In this document: positions 10,801 through 18,727 of the stretch, one piece after another | How positions within the stretch are numbered: position 1 is the first letter of the stretch | Layout of the letters: the number at the start of each line of letters is the position of its first letter | From: Megalobrama amblycephala | Taxonomy: Eukaryota > Chordata > Actinopteri > Cypriniformes > Xenocyprididae | Length of the DNA stretch: 64,000 nucleotides | Assembly: GCF_018812025.1 (NCBI RefSeq) | Contig: NC_063066.1 | Location: 10,454,882 to 10,518,881, forward strand | Direction: 5' to 3' | Translations under genes and position numbers: made by a program | Notes under the pieces: generated by a model | Told to the model about the DNA's origin: nothing | What the model saw: the letters and a program-made list of their open reading frames with translations, nothing else | The model's database searches: none

Positions 10801-13800
10801 TCCATCCAGTTTCCATCCATCTACACTTTCCATCCATCTACAGTATCCATCCATCCATCCATCCATCCATCCATCCATCCGGCTTATAAACCTTCAAAAC
10901 CAGTGGAGGAACTTGTCCTAATATCTCCCACACTTCTCTGCATGTTTAAAGGACTAATGATGTCTGAGATTGTATTTCTTGAGATCTGCAGTTTTCCTTT
11001 CACATCAGGAAGGAGTCACATTATGAGAAACTAAACTTTTATTGTTGCCTCTGATGTAACGGTCACAATATATTTACATATCTGTCGATAAAATCATTTA
11101 TTTTCAGTCAAAATAAAGTGGCCGAAATAGCCGTGCAGCATATCAAAAATAGAAACAGCTCCACTGATTATAGCAATCTAATTTTGTCACACTGTCACAT
11201 GTGCCTGATGCATATCTAAACTTTTTTGATAGATTCAAGCGCACACACACTAGTCGTCTCCTAGATTACAGTTACATATTTACATTCATGGTAAAAATAT
11301 ACAGTACAGTCCAAAAGTTTGGAACCACTAAGATTTTTAATGTTTTTAAAAGAAGTTTCGTCTGCTCACCAAGGCTACATTTATTTAATTAAAAATACAG
11401 TAAAAAACAGTAATATTGTGAAATATTATTACAATTTAAAATAACTGTGTACTATTTAAATATATTTGACAAAGTAATTTATTCCTGTGATGCAAAGCTG
11501 AATTTTCAGCATCATTACTCTAGTCTTCAGTGTCACATGATCCTTCAGAAATCATTCTAATATGCTGATCTGCTGCTCAATAAACATGTATGATTATTTT
11601 CAATGTTGAAAACAGTTGTGTACTTTTTTTTTTTCAGGATTCCTTGATGAATAGAAAGTTCAAAAGAACAGCATTTATCTGAAATACAAAGCTTCTGTAG
11701 CATTATACACTACCGTTCAAAAGTTTGGGGTCAGTAAGAATTTTTATTTTTATTTTTTTGAAAAGAAATTAAAGAAATGAATACTTTTATTCAGCTAGGA
11801 TGCATTAAATGAATCAAAAGTGGCAGTAAAGACATTTATAATGTTACAAAAGATTAGATTTCAGATAAACACTGTTCTTTTGAACTTTCTATTCATCAAA
11901 TAATCCTGAAAAAAAATATTGTACACAAATATTTTGTACAATTGTACACATTAAATGTTTCTTGAGCAGCAGATCAGCATATTAGAATGATTTCTGAAGG
12001 ATCATGTGACACTGAAGACTGGAGTAATGATGCTGAAAATTCAGCTTTGCCATCACAGGAATAAATTACTTTGTGAAATATATTCAAATAGAAAACAGTT
12101 ATTTTAAATTGTAATAATATTTCACAATATTACTGTTTTTTACTGTATTTTTAATTAAATAAATGTAGCCTTGGTGAGCAGACAAAACTTCTTTTAAAAA
12201 CATTAAAAATCTTAGTGGTTCCAAACTTTTGGACTGTACTGTACCTGCTTTATATGCTTTATATAACAAATGCAGAAAGTGAAAAGACTCCTTATTTACA
12301 TGCTGTTTGAGCAACCAAGCTGACATGCACATACCAGCAGTCTATATTTTGGATCTAGGTCTTACCTCAGGAGTGATGAGCTCATACAGGGCTTGGTTGG
12401 TGTACTCTGTACCCACCCACACCCTTGTGTTGGGTCTCTGTAGATAGTTCCTCAGGTACGTGCGCACAGAGCTGTACTCAAGCAGCTGCACACAATAGGC
12501 CAGGTAGCACGAAGCATTCAGGTACACCTTCAACTCTTCTGATATTCGTTCATTGTGCACAAAGAGCCTGGCAAAGGAGGTTAGTTAGAAACTGAACACC
12601 AACTAATTATAGTGCTGTTAATATGAAACAGAAGAACTTGCCATATCTCATCCATTGACAGCAGAGTGTAAGAATAGAAGAATGGATTAAAAGGGATGTC
12701 GTTGCCTCGTAGATTAAACAACCCTGAAAATAGAGATGTAAAATGAAATGCTTTGTCCTGACAAGAGTTTTACAGAACGATTTAGAGAAAATCTCTTGCA
12801 TTTGGCTTTGTGTCGTGCTTTGGTGTGCTTACATGCAGTCTCATCCAAAGCAGAAAGCAGCACAGCGGTGGGCTTGTATGGATTGTCACTCATTTGGGCT
12901 CGTATCTGCTCTACTTTCATAGGCCAGGTCCTCTCTGAAGAACCAACCAAACAAACACACACATGCTCAATGTCATCTTCAACTACATCAAAACCTTAAA
13001 CAGTGCACACAAAAATGATTGAATGAATCATGAATCATTATGAAAATAAAAAATGAATCAATATTTTGAGTCAAAACTTTCCAATGACTACTTATCCACT
13101 TAAAAATATGATTTAAATGATTCTTGGATTAAATTATTCATTCATGACTGATTCAGTTCTTACATGCTGATGGAAAAAAATATGAGATGCTGAGGGAAAA
13201 ATCATATGTAAATTTTTTTGTGTTCTCTCGCAAATGCTTTCGAACGCAAAGTTTCTTGTGGTAACGCAAAACATTTGTGAGAGAACGCAAAAACATTTAC
13301 ATAACATTTTTCCACCCATCCCATATTTTTTTTCGATCACCATGTCCCTTTAGGGGCTCCGTAGGTTCTCAAGTTCACCATACTGACTCAATTTTAATTT
13401 ATGTTAACTGATAATCTTCCTGCTGGGACTAAATCATTTTGATCAGTTTCTCAAACAAAGCAATCATAAAAATTCTGAAGATTTTTAAAAGGGTTAGTTC
13501 ACCCAAAAATGAAAATTCTGTCATTAATGAGTCACTCTCATGATGTTCCACACCCGTAAGACCTTCGTTCATCTTCGGAACACAAATAATTAATATCTTA
13601 ATTTGTGTTCCGAAGATTAACGAAGGTCTTACTGGTGTGGAACATCATGATTATTGACATAATTAATGACAGAATTTTCATTTTGGGGTGAACTAGCCCT
13701 TTAAATGCACAACTCTCAATACTTTTTTGTGTCTTCTTTGAAGCATGAAAGCCTCTTTTATGGAAAAGAGCGACAAGCACAGAATTTCTCCATTTATGTT

Positions 13801-16800
13801 CCACAGAAGAAAAAAGTCATGCAGGTTTGGACCAACATGAAGTCATGTTTAGGTGAACTATTCCTTTAATCAAGCCTCATTGACTTTCTCTTCGCACCAG
13901 AATGAGTTAGAATATCTTCTCAGTCTACTGTCATTGCTGTAAGTTATATCACTGGTCATTAAAGATTAAATAAGAGCTTTATTGCTCTGTTTGTCATGAT
14001 CTCATGGTCCTCTGCCCTGTTCACTTGGAACTTATCAGTCAAGTGATGCTGATAAGACATGCACACACCAATAACACTGTCAGGTAAGCGCATGGGATTG
14101 TCAGGAGGCAGAGGAGGTCGATCTGTCCATATTTTATCCACCAGGTTATCAGGAATAGACTTCAGGATCCGGCCCGCTGGAGCCAGGTTGGTATTGTAGA
14201 CGCCAAATGTGTCTGCAGTAACAAAGAATAGTGACCAAATGATTCAGGGCTCATTTTGATAATAATTTTTGTTACTACTACGAAAAAACAACAATATTAC
14301 ACACTTCAGCTTATCTTATTTTAAGAAAATATAGTATTTTATTAGCTGTGTTTGCTCACCTACAGAGAAGAGGAATGGGTCAAAGCCCACCTGATCTCCC
14401 TCAGGGATCTCTAGGATTAACCAGTTGGTAATGCTGCGAATGGAGGCTGTGATCCAGTAGAGTCAGACCAGGAAAGAAAACACTCAGATCAGTTAATGTG
14501 AACATCAGATGAAAAATTAGGAGAGAAATAAACAATTTTACACAGTAATCAACATTTTTCAACACATATTAATTGGAATATGCTCCTCACCATCACGCTC
14601 TAACTCCCAGTTACAGTCCATTTGTCTCTCTGCTTGAATCCAGTAGCGGCTATCGGTCCACAAAACAGCCTTGTTTTGAGTAATTACTGCTGTGCCTAGG
14701 AATTAGAAACAGACACTGGTTAGTTATAATAGAATACAGGAGCGGGCCATTTTTTAAGGTCCAAAATGACAAACATAATATGACTGAGAATGATACATAG
14801 TGATACAGTAATATTATGATGGGTTGGCTGTGAAACACACCTGCAGAGCCAGTGAAGCCAGACATCCAGGCCATCCTCGCATCTCTGGGGGCGATGTACT
14901 CACTCTGCCAATAAAATCAGTCAGTTACTGTCACAGAGTTAATGTCTGAGAATGAAGAACATTGAAAGAGGAGCTGAGGTTTAGAAGGATGGTCAAACAT
15001 GTATTAGGGCTTAGACCAAAAATGGCTACAGAAGTGACAAAAATGCCCCGTATTCTGTATTTAAAACGTGCTGGCAGAAAAAGTTTAATCTAAAAATGTA
15101 TCTGTTAACATTTGATATATTTCATATTCTATTCTGTAGACATAATACCTGTAGCTGTCTCAGAGTGTTGAATGAATAGTTTTACTTGAAGGGGTGTGCA
15201 TAAGACTGACATGACACCTTCATAATCTTGACATGACACGTGTCATGAATATGAAGGAGGTTTTATGCATGTTTATGACAACTGTCATTAAATGTCATTC
15301 GCTCAATTATGTCATTTTTAATGCAAAGATGACATTGTTTGAGATGTCTTTGTTACGACAACTTGACATAAACCAACACATCATAACCTGTCAGTGTCTT
15401 TGTCATGACAACTTGACATTAGCAAAACATCATAACCTGTCATAAACATGACATAGCAGATTAATTATCAAACTTAAAAAAAACTAATTAGCTTTATGGG
15501 TTAACATTACATTACATTATTTTGGTAACATTTCAGTATAGGGAACACATATATAAACGATTAACTATGACTTTTCCCTCAATAAACTCTTAATTTACTG
15601 CTTATTAATAGTTAATTGTTAGGTTTAGGTATTGGGTAGGATTAAGAATGTAGAATAAGATCATGCAGAATAAGGCATTAATATGTGCTTTATAAGTACT
15701 AATAAATAGCCAATATTTTAGCCATATGAATGCTAATAGTAATAAGCAACTAGTTAAAAGACCCTAAAATAAAGTGTTACCATTATTTTATAACAGTGTC
15801 ATCTTTTTTACGAAATTTGAAATTGTCTATTATCTGACCTTCTGTTGGAGGAAACTTAAAAAATGAAATGAAAAATAGTTTCATTCATTATAATAGAAAA
15901 AAAGTTCAATTTGTACCACTGTACTTGAGCTCAAGATACATATTTATGACACTATTATAATGGCCTCATGTCAAAACCAACCACATGACAGTTTAATGTA
16001 ATGTTAACCCATAAAGCTAAATGATGTCAAGTTGTCATGACAAAGACACTGACAGGTTATGATGTGTTGGTTTATGTCAAGTTGTCATAACTCGGACATC
16101 TCAAACAATGTCATCTTTGCATTAAAAATGACATAATTGAGTGAATGACACTTAATGACAGTTGTCATAAACATTCATAAAACCTCCTTCATATTCATGA
16201 CATGTGTCATGTCATGATTATGAAGGTGTCATGTCAGTCTTATGCACACCCCTTCAAGTAAAATGTTACCATAGTTTTTATAAATATACACGCTAAAAAA
16301 TGCTGGGTTAAATCACAACCCAAGTTGGGTTGAAATGGACAAACCCAGCGGTTGGGTTAAATTTTTGCCCAATGTGCTGGGTAGTATTTAACTCAACTAT
16401 TGTTTAAAAATTTCTGTATTGCTTGCTTAAAATGAACCCAAATTATGTTGGAAATTAACATTTGTTAATATGTTTAAAAAATGAACAATTACACAAATAA
16501 TTACACAATAAACATTTATTTTAATTGCTTATTAATAAATGTTTACCTTTTGATTATTATTGTTGCCTCTAGTAATTATGTTTCTGATTTTTAATTTCCA
16601 ACCTATTTTGGGTTCATTTTAAGCAAGCCATATAGTAATTTTTAAACAATAGTTGGGTTAAATAAAACTGCCAGCATGTTGGGCAAACATTTAACCCAAT
16701 CACTGGGTTTGTCCATTTTCAGCCTAACTTGGGTTGTTTTTAACCCAGAATTTTTTAGAATGTAGTTTTTGATAAAAACGCATTTGATTATAACCGTTAA

Positions 16801-18276
16801 AATATTAGAATGGTAGCACTTTATTTTACAGTCCTGTAATAAATATGTAATAACTAGGTACTAATCCTGAACATACAATGTTAACCCATTACCTTATATT
16901 AACCAGTTCTTTCTTAGTTAAGTACACTGTAAGTACATGTAAGTATTGTAAAATAACGTGCAACCATTAGAATTTATTTTGACTTTGACATTTATTTGAC
17001 ATCCATGCATAGCATGTTTTGTGTTTTTTAATTGGTTCGGGGGGAAAAAAGAAAGAAAAAATAAATTCCAAGGGGGCTAATATTAACCCTTAATATGAAA
17101 GTTAATTTTAGACACTGTTTAGTACCAGATGAGCATCTGTAGCAGGGATGATGTAGGCAGAGATGTTCAAGGGGATCATGGACTCTCTCAAGTCACGAAG
17201 CCTCAGAGTTGTGTTTACAGCTGTTGGTGGCAAATACTGGAACAAGAGGAATTAAACTTTTAAATATATTCCAACAAAATTATTAACAGTATCATTGAAT
17301 GAAATGAAAAAACGCTATCCTCATGAATATTAAATATCACAAACATAATGCATTCACTCAGACAATGCACAGAAATTCACAGAACACACGCACACACACT
17401 TCACTGAGATCAGATTTGTGTGCATGACCTAAAAACAGTTCTTATCAGAGGAGAAGATCTCCTCCCTGAGAGGCCAGATTATTTTCTCTTCCCACTTCTC
17501 TCTGGGCTAAAGACGAGTCCTGGCAGTGGGCTGAATCAGTTGTGTGGATATTCAGTGGAAAACATGGACAGAGTAAGGATATATGTGGAATAGAATACCG
17601 GAGGAATTGCCGAACAGTTCCTCTCGCTGCCTGGCCCTTCTTCGGCCCGCACCGCATGTCCGCTTCCTGTGATGACACATGAGAAGAAACACATGCAGGA
17701 GTAACTGTTTTAAACTCACTGTAAGCACATGTGCTGATCAAAGGGCAGCAATGGTGGTTAAACTTATACCTTTATAATTCAAGATGACAATGCTTTCACA
17801 TGCTAATATGATTGCACATGATTCTGGGTAACAAAACTGTTAAATTTTTATAATAACACGCATAAAATCTCATAAAACAATATGCAAACAAGCAAAATAT
17901 AGTAAACACACCACATATATCACCATTCTCTGAAAGAGAGAACATTTAATGTACAGTCCCTTACATAATCACATGTAAACAGATTTGTTTTATAGTTAAA
18001 ATGAGCAAACAAACTACATTTTACTGCAGAATTCATTTTTTAGGCTAATGACATGCAAATGTATTGCCATGAATAAACCAAACAACATGACACAACGACA
18101 GATGGTGAACTGAAATGTTGCCTTAATGAAAGCCTTACTCATACAATGCGTGATTGTCGCATTCTTGTAAAGTTACACCACACCATCAAGACAAAATTGC
18201 CATCACATACACACATTTTTTTTTTACCTCCAAGAACCACAAGACACACAGCTAGTATCCAGCCTGAGGAGCTCAT
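4634..18276 (-). CDS. xpnpep2: xpnpep2: membrane-bound Xaa-Pro aminopeptidase 2 (21 coding exons, 675 aa)
   Basis: This gene encodes a family M24B metallopeptidase that removes an N-terminal residue preceding proline (bradykinin is the classic substrate of the mammalian enzyme) and acts as a GPI-anchored ectoenzyme. Joined minus-strand exons: 18276-18228, 17666-17599, 17236-17126, 14904-14841, 14695-14591, 14446-14360, 14212-14069, 12934-12833, 12723-12642, 12567-12366, 9891-9802, 9113-9004, 8586-8509, 8365-8294, 6228-6168, 6063-5994, 5837-5733, 5653-5594, 5515-5439, 5319-5230, 4834-4634. They total 2028 nt with phase kept at every junction. Residues 1-16 form a signal peptide. NCS, NTT and NIS sequons lie at 33, 47 and 63. 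The metal ligands are D449, D460, H523, E554 and E568, and H429 is also conserved. A hydrophobic tail after about residue 650 fits GPI attachment. Length matches mammalian XPNPEP2 (about 674 aa), and motifs such as HGTGH, EPGYY and [12 protein letters not shown] favour XPNPEP2 over cytosolic XPNPEP1, which lacks both end signals. No frameshift or stop was seen. Splice sites are inferred by eye. Confidence 0.95.
5230..5319 (-). CDS. xpnpep2: xpnpep2 exon 20
   Basis: Residues 580-609. Reads [20 protein letters not shown] then LLSPEQ, the C-terminal end of the catalytic fold. Acceptor TTCTAG, donor GTACAG, 30 codons in phase 0. Confidence 0.95.
5439..5515 (-). CDS. xpnpep2: xpnpep2 exon 19 (last two metal ligands)
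   Basis: Residues 554-579. Reads [19 protein letters not shown], with metal ligands E554 (EPGYY) and E568 (RIEDI). Acceptor TTTAG, donor GTACAT. Confidence 0.96.
5594..5653 (-). CDS. xpnpep2: xpnpep2 exon 18
   Basis: Residues 534-554. Reads [20 protein letters not shown]. The WPVGFQSNN string resembles membrane-bound XPNPEP2 rather than XPNPEP1. Acceptor GATAG, donor GTGAGG. Confidence 0.95.
5733..5837 (-). CDS. xpnpep2: xpnpep2 exon 17 (catalytic HGTGH)
   Basis: Residues 499-534. Reads [20 protein letters not shown] then VHE. Metal ligand H523 lies in the HGTGHG motif and H532 in VHEW. Acceptor CATAG, donor GTAAGT. Confidence 0.96.
5994..6063 (-). CDS. xpnpep2: xpnpep2 exon 16
   Basis: Residues 476-499. 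Reads [20 protein letters not shown], matching EAYTRVL-GNI-xSR-IFPA of the family. Acceptor GATAG, donor GTAAGG. Confidence 0.94.
6168..6228 (-). CDS. xpnpep2: xpnpep2 exon 15 (second metal ligand)
   Basis: Residues 455-475. Reads [20 protein letters not shown] with metal ligand D460 in GTTDITRT. Acceptor TTACAG, donor GTACTG. Residue 455 is Leu where human XPNPEP2 has Trp. Confidence 0.95.
6313..7135. mobile_element. TTAA-flanked element, AGGGG-end family, in xpnpep2 intron 14
   Basis: Begins AGGGGTGGTTGATTATG after TTAA (6309-6312) and ends ATAGGTCCCCT before TTAA (7136-7139). Related sequence recurs at 53084-53356 and, inverted, at 44225-44500. The recurring interior motif is GGCTGAACACCGTTACTGAC. 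Confidence 0.75.
7140..7248. mobile_element. Small TTAA-flanked fold-back element
   Basis: The 20-base left arm (TTTTGAGTTCATTGAAAC core) pairs with GTTTCAATGAACTCAACATT on the right. It is bounded by TTAA at 7136-7139 and 7249-7252, each shared with the neighbouring elements. Confidence 0.6.
7253..8181 (+). mobile_element. TTAA-flanked DNA element, AGGTGCC-end family, copy 2 (intron 14)
   Basis: Starts AGGTGCCGTAGAACG after TTAA (7249-7252) and ends TCTAGGGCACCT before TTAA (8182-8185). Collinear with 19222-20110 and with the reverse complement of parts of 1-1683. No transposase was found. Confidence 0.85.
8294..8365 (-). CDS. xpnpep2: xpnpep2 exon 14 (first metal ligand)
   Basis: Residues 431-455. 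Reads [11 protein letters not shown], carrying metal ligand D449 in the YLxDSGGQY motif. Acceptor TACAG, donor GTGAGT, ends in phase 2. Confidence 0.95.
8509..8586 (-). CDS. xpnpep2: xpnpep2 exon 13
   Basis: Residues 405-431. Reads [19 protein letters not shown], with H429 in the conserved AALAHY motif near the active site of M24B enzymes. Acceptor GGCAG, donor GTAATA. Confidence 0.95.
9004..9113 (-). CDS. xpnpep2: xpnpep2 exon 12
   Basis: Residues 369-405. Reads [20 protein letters not shown], the start of the catalytic pita-bread domain. Acceptor CACAG, donor GTACAG, ends in phase 2. Confidence 0.94.
9541..9790. repeat. GGTAACACTTTA-type DNA element, left-truncated (intron 11)
   Basis: The right end is the reverse complement of TGGTAACACTTTACAATAAG. 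The interior is runs of ATTAACTAACATTA-like words, typical of a common cyprinid repeat. The left end lacks the terminal motif. Confidence 0.6.
9802..9891 (-). CDS. xpnpep2: xpnpep2 exon 11
   Basis: Residues 339-368, 30 codons, phase 0 at both ends. Reads [19 protein letters not shown], the conserved TYSPV-TKAVK block. Acceptor TTTAAG, donor GTAAGA. Its 3' splice site lies only 87 bp from the large ATCC-type array in intron 10. Confidence 0.93.
9979..10880. repeat. ATCC tetranucleotide array with higher-order pattern (xpnpep2 intron 10)
   Basis: About 900 bp of CCATCCAT repeats, broken regularly by two spacer words, TCTACACTTTCC / TCTACAGTTTCC and ATCTTCAGTATC. This gives a longer, irregular minisatellite period. 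On the transcribed strand it is GGAT-type. The repeating IHPS frame it produces has no coding value. Confidence 0.95.
11300..12243. mobile_element. 944-bp fold-back element (intron 10)
   Basis: The left end TACAGTACAGTCCAAAAGTT is inverted at 12243. The arms, including the words GGAACCACTAAGATTTTT and CTCACCAAGGCTACATTTAT, pair over several hundred bases. A second, internal CCGTTCAAAAGTTTGGGGTC motif near 11709 marks a related unit. Related sequence lies at 38884-39365, 45545-45720 and 56390-56790. Confidence 0.85.
12366..12567 (-). CDS. xpnpep2: xpnpep2 exon 10
   Basis: Residues 271-338, the longest internal exon. Contains an NAS sequon at N288 and the RVWVGTEYT segment, which corresponds to the WIGTSYT strand in mammals. 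Acceptor CCAG, donor GTAAGA after codon 338. Confidence 0.93.
12568..12641 (-). other. xpnpep2: xpnpep2 intron 9, probable GC-AG intron (74 bp)
   Basis: Starts GCAAGT and ends TTTGCCAG on the minus strand. GC-AG introns are a minor class whose donors normally match GCAAGT closely, as here. The GT alternative at 12637 would leave phase 0, and exon 10 would then read into TGA within a few codons. With GC the junction reads MDEIWLFVHNER. Confidence 0.8.
12642..12723 (-). CDS. xpnpep2: xpnpep2 exon 9
   Basis: Residues 244-271. Reads [20 protein letters not shown], a highly conserved family block. Acceptor TTCAG. The donor that keeps the frame into exon 10 is GCAAGT at 12641, a GC donor (see the intron entry). 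The next GT, four bases on, would shift the frame into a stop. Confidence 0.9.
12833..12934 (-). CDS. xpnpep2: xpnpep2 exon 8
   Basis: Residues 210-244. Reads [14 protein letters not shown], joining N- and middle domains. Acceptor TTCAG, donor GTAAGC. The last base T combines with GG of exon 9 to give the conserved tryptophan of ETAWLFNLR. Confidence 0.92.
13490..13700. mobile_element. TTAA MITE, short near-perfect palindrome (intron 7)
   Basis: A 211-bp fold-back: AGGGTTAGTTCACCC at the left is inverted as GGGTGAACTAGCCCT at the right, with the centre near 13595. TTAA follows (13701-13704). The left flank is TAAA, a one-base change. Confidence 0.85.
13790..13865 (+). repeat. TTAA MITE fragment (intron 7)
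   Basis: Right-end fragment of a related family (CATGCAGGTTTGG ... AGGTGAACTATTCCT) followed by TTAA. Confidence 0.55.
14069..14212 (-). CDS. xpnpep2: xpnpep2 exon 7
   Basis: Residues 162-210. Includes [18 protein letters not shown], the NLVD-W-RPP-P motif of the family. Acceptor CTGCAG, donor GTGTGT. The donor choice among nearby GTs was set by the phase needed to reach exon 8. Confidence 0.88.
14360..14446 (-). CDS. xpnpep2: xpnpep2 exon 6
   Basis: Residues 133-162. Reads [20 protein letters not shown], matching the family segment that ends in VGFDP. Acceptor CACAG, donor GTGAGC. Confidence 0.93.
14591..14695 (-). CDS. xpnpep2: xpnpep2 exon 5
   Basis: Residues 98-133. Contains [20 protein letters not shown], the hallmark WTDSRY and QAERQMD block of aminopeptidase P. 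Acceptor CCTAG, donor GTGAGG, phase 1 to phase 1. Confidence 0.94.
14841..14904 (-). CDS. xpnpep2: xpnpep2 exon 4
   Basis: Residues 77-98. Reads [22 protein letters not shown], including the GFTGSAG motif typical of aminopeptidase P N-domains. Acceptor GGCAG, donor GTGTGT, ends in phase 1. Confidence 0.93.
15180..16264. mobile_element. 1.1-kb fold-back element with arms of about 280 bp (intron 3)
   Basis: TTTACTTGAAGGGGTGTGCA at the left is inverted at 16245-16264. The arms (15180-15475 and 15985-16264) are rich in TGTCATGACA words and pair almost throughout. The centre holds another element at 15523-15782. Confidence 0.85.
15523..15782. mobile_element. GGTAACA-ended element nested in the fold-back
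   Basis: Starts TGGTAACATTTCAGTATAGG and ends CCTAAAATAAAGTGTTACCA, giving short inverted ends. Its position in the centre of the larger fold-back suggests later insertion. Confidence 0.65.
16292..16759. mobile_element. CTGGGTTAA-type fold-back element (intron 3)
   Basis: The arms carry AACCCAAGTTGGGTTG and GGACAAACCCAGCGGTTGGG, inverted near the right end as CACTGGGTTTGTCCATTTTC and AACTTGGGTTGTTTTTAACC. A second relative lies at 55917-56085. Confidence 0.8.
16808..17000. repeat. GGTAGCACTTTATTTTACAG-type repeat fragment (intron 3)
   Basis: Resembles the TGGTAACACTTTATTTTACAG class of cyprinid repeats. Only one end is recognisable. Confidence 0.4.
17126..17236 (-). CDS. xpnpep2: xpnpep2 exon 3
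   Basis: Residues 40-76, exactly 37 codons, phase 0 at both ends. Reads [10 protein letters not shown] then [14 protein letters not shown], the conserved start of the N-terminal creatinase-like domain. Sequons at N47 (NTT) and N63 (NIS). Acceptor CAG, donor GTACTA. Confidence 0.92.
17599..17666 (-). CDS. xpnpep2: xpnpep2 exon 2
   Basis: Residues 17-39. Acceptor CAG precedes GAAGCGG and donor GTATTC follows. In the phase set by exon 1 it reads through RNCSAIPP, matching the mature N-terminal region of XPNPEP2, with an NCS glycosylation sequon at residue 33. The exon is open in a second frame too, but only this phase joins exon 1 to exon 3. Confidence 0.85.
18228..18276 (-). CDS. xpnpep2: xpnpep2 exon 1 (signal peptide)
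   Basis: Encodes residues 1-16 plus one base. Reads [16 protein letters not shown], a short signal peptide with a hydrophobic core. The ATG at 18276 has A at -3, a good context. An in-frame ATG at 18354 would add 26 polar residues ahead of the signal sequence and has C at -3, so the inner start is preferred. Donor GTAAAA follows. Confidence 0.85.
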
Positions 18277-18727
18277 TTTAGACCATCTGCTCCAAGCAAG
18301 TCCACACACAGAGTGTGACAGCAGGGCACGAGTGTTTCTGTCTTGTGAGTCCATGCGCGTGTGTGTATGAGGGTGTGTATGTCCTATCTGAAACTACATG
18401 TATTATCTTGACTTGGAGGTTTCCTAACCAGAGCCATGTGCAAATAGCTGAGGGGGAGGAACTTTGGCTGCGAATCTAATCTTTACTACAGTAATAAAAG
18501 CATGGTGTCTCTTCTTTCTATGCACTTCTTTAATGCGCAGTACATTTACCCAGGCATGGCGAAGCAATTGCAGGTCACATATAAATTATAGCCAGTGTCT
18601 CCTGTCACATACTGTAGTCTAGCACTTCACTGCTCTCCTCTGCTGTCTCACTGTAAGCTAACAACATCACTCTGCCTTTCAACGACAGGAAGTTTTGCAA
18701 GAAAATTTTTATTGCGTGCACACTTAA

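Noticed and set aside
9872..10921. A 349-codon open frame of repeated IHPS residues
   Set aside because: It is the direct translation of the ATCC array inside an xpnpep2 intron and on the opposite strand; no non-repeat domain is present.
18277..18354. Upstream in-frame ATG of xpnpep2 at 18354
   Set aside because: It would place 26 polar residues before the signal peptide and has a weak context; the ATG at 18276 gives a normal secretory start. It could still be used by some transcripts.
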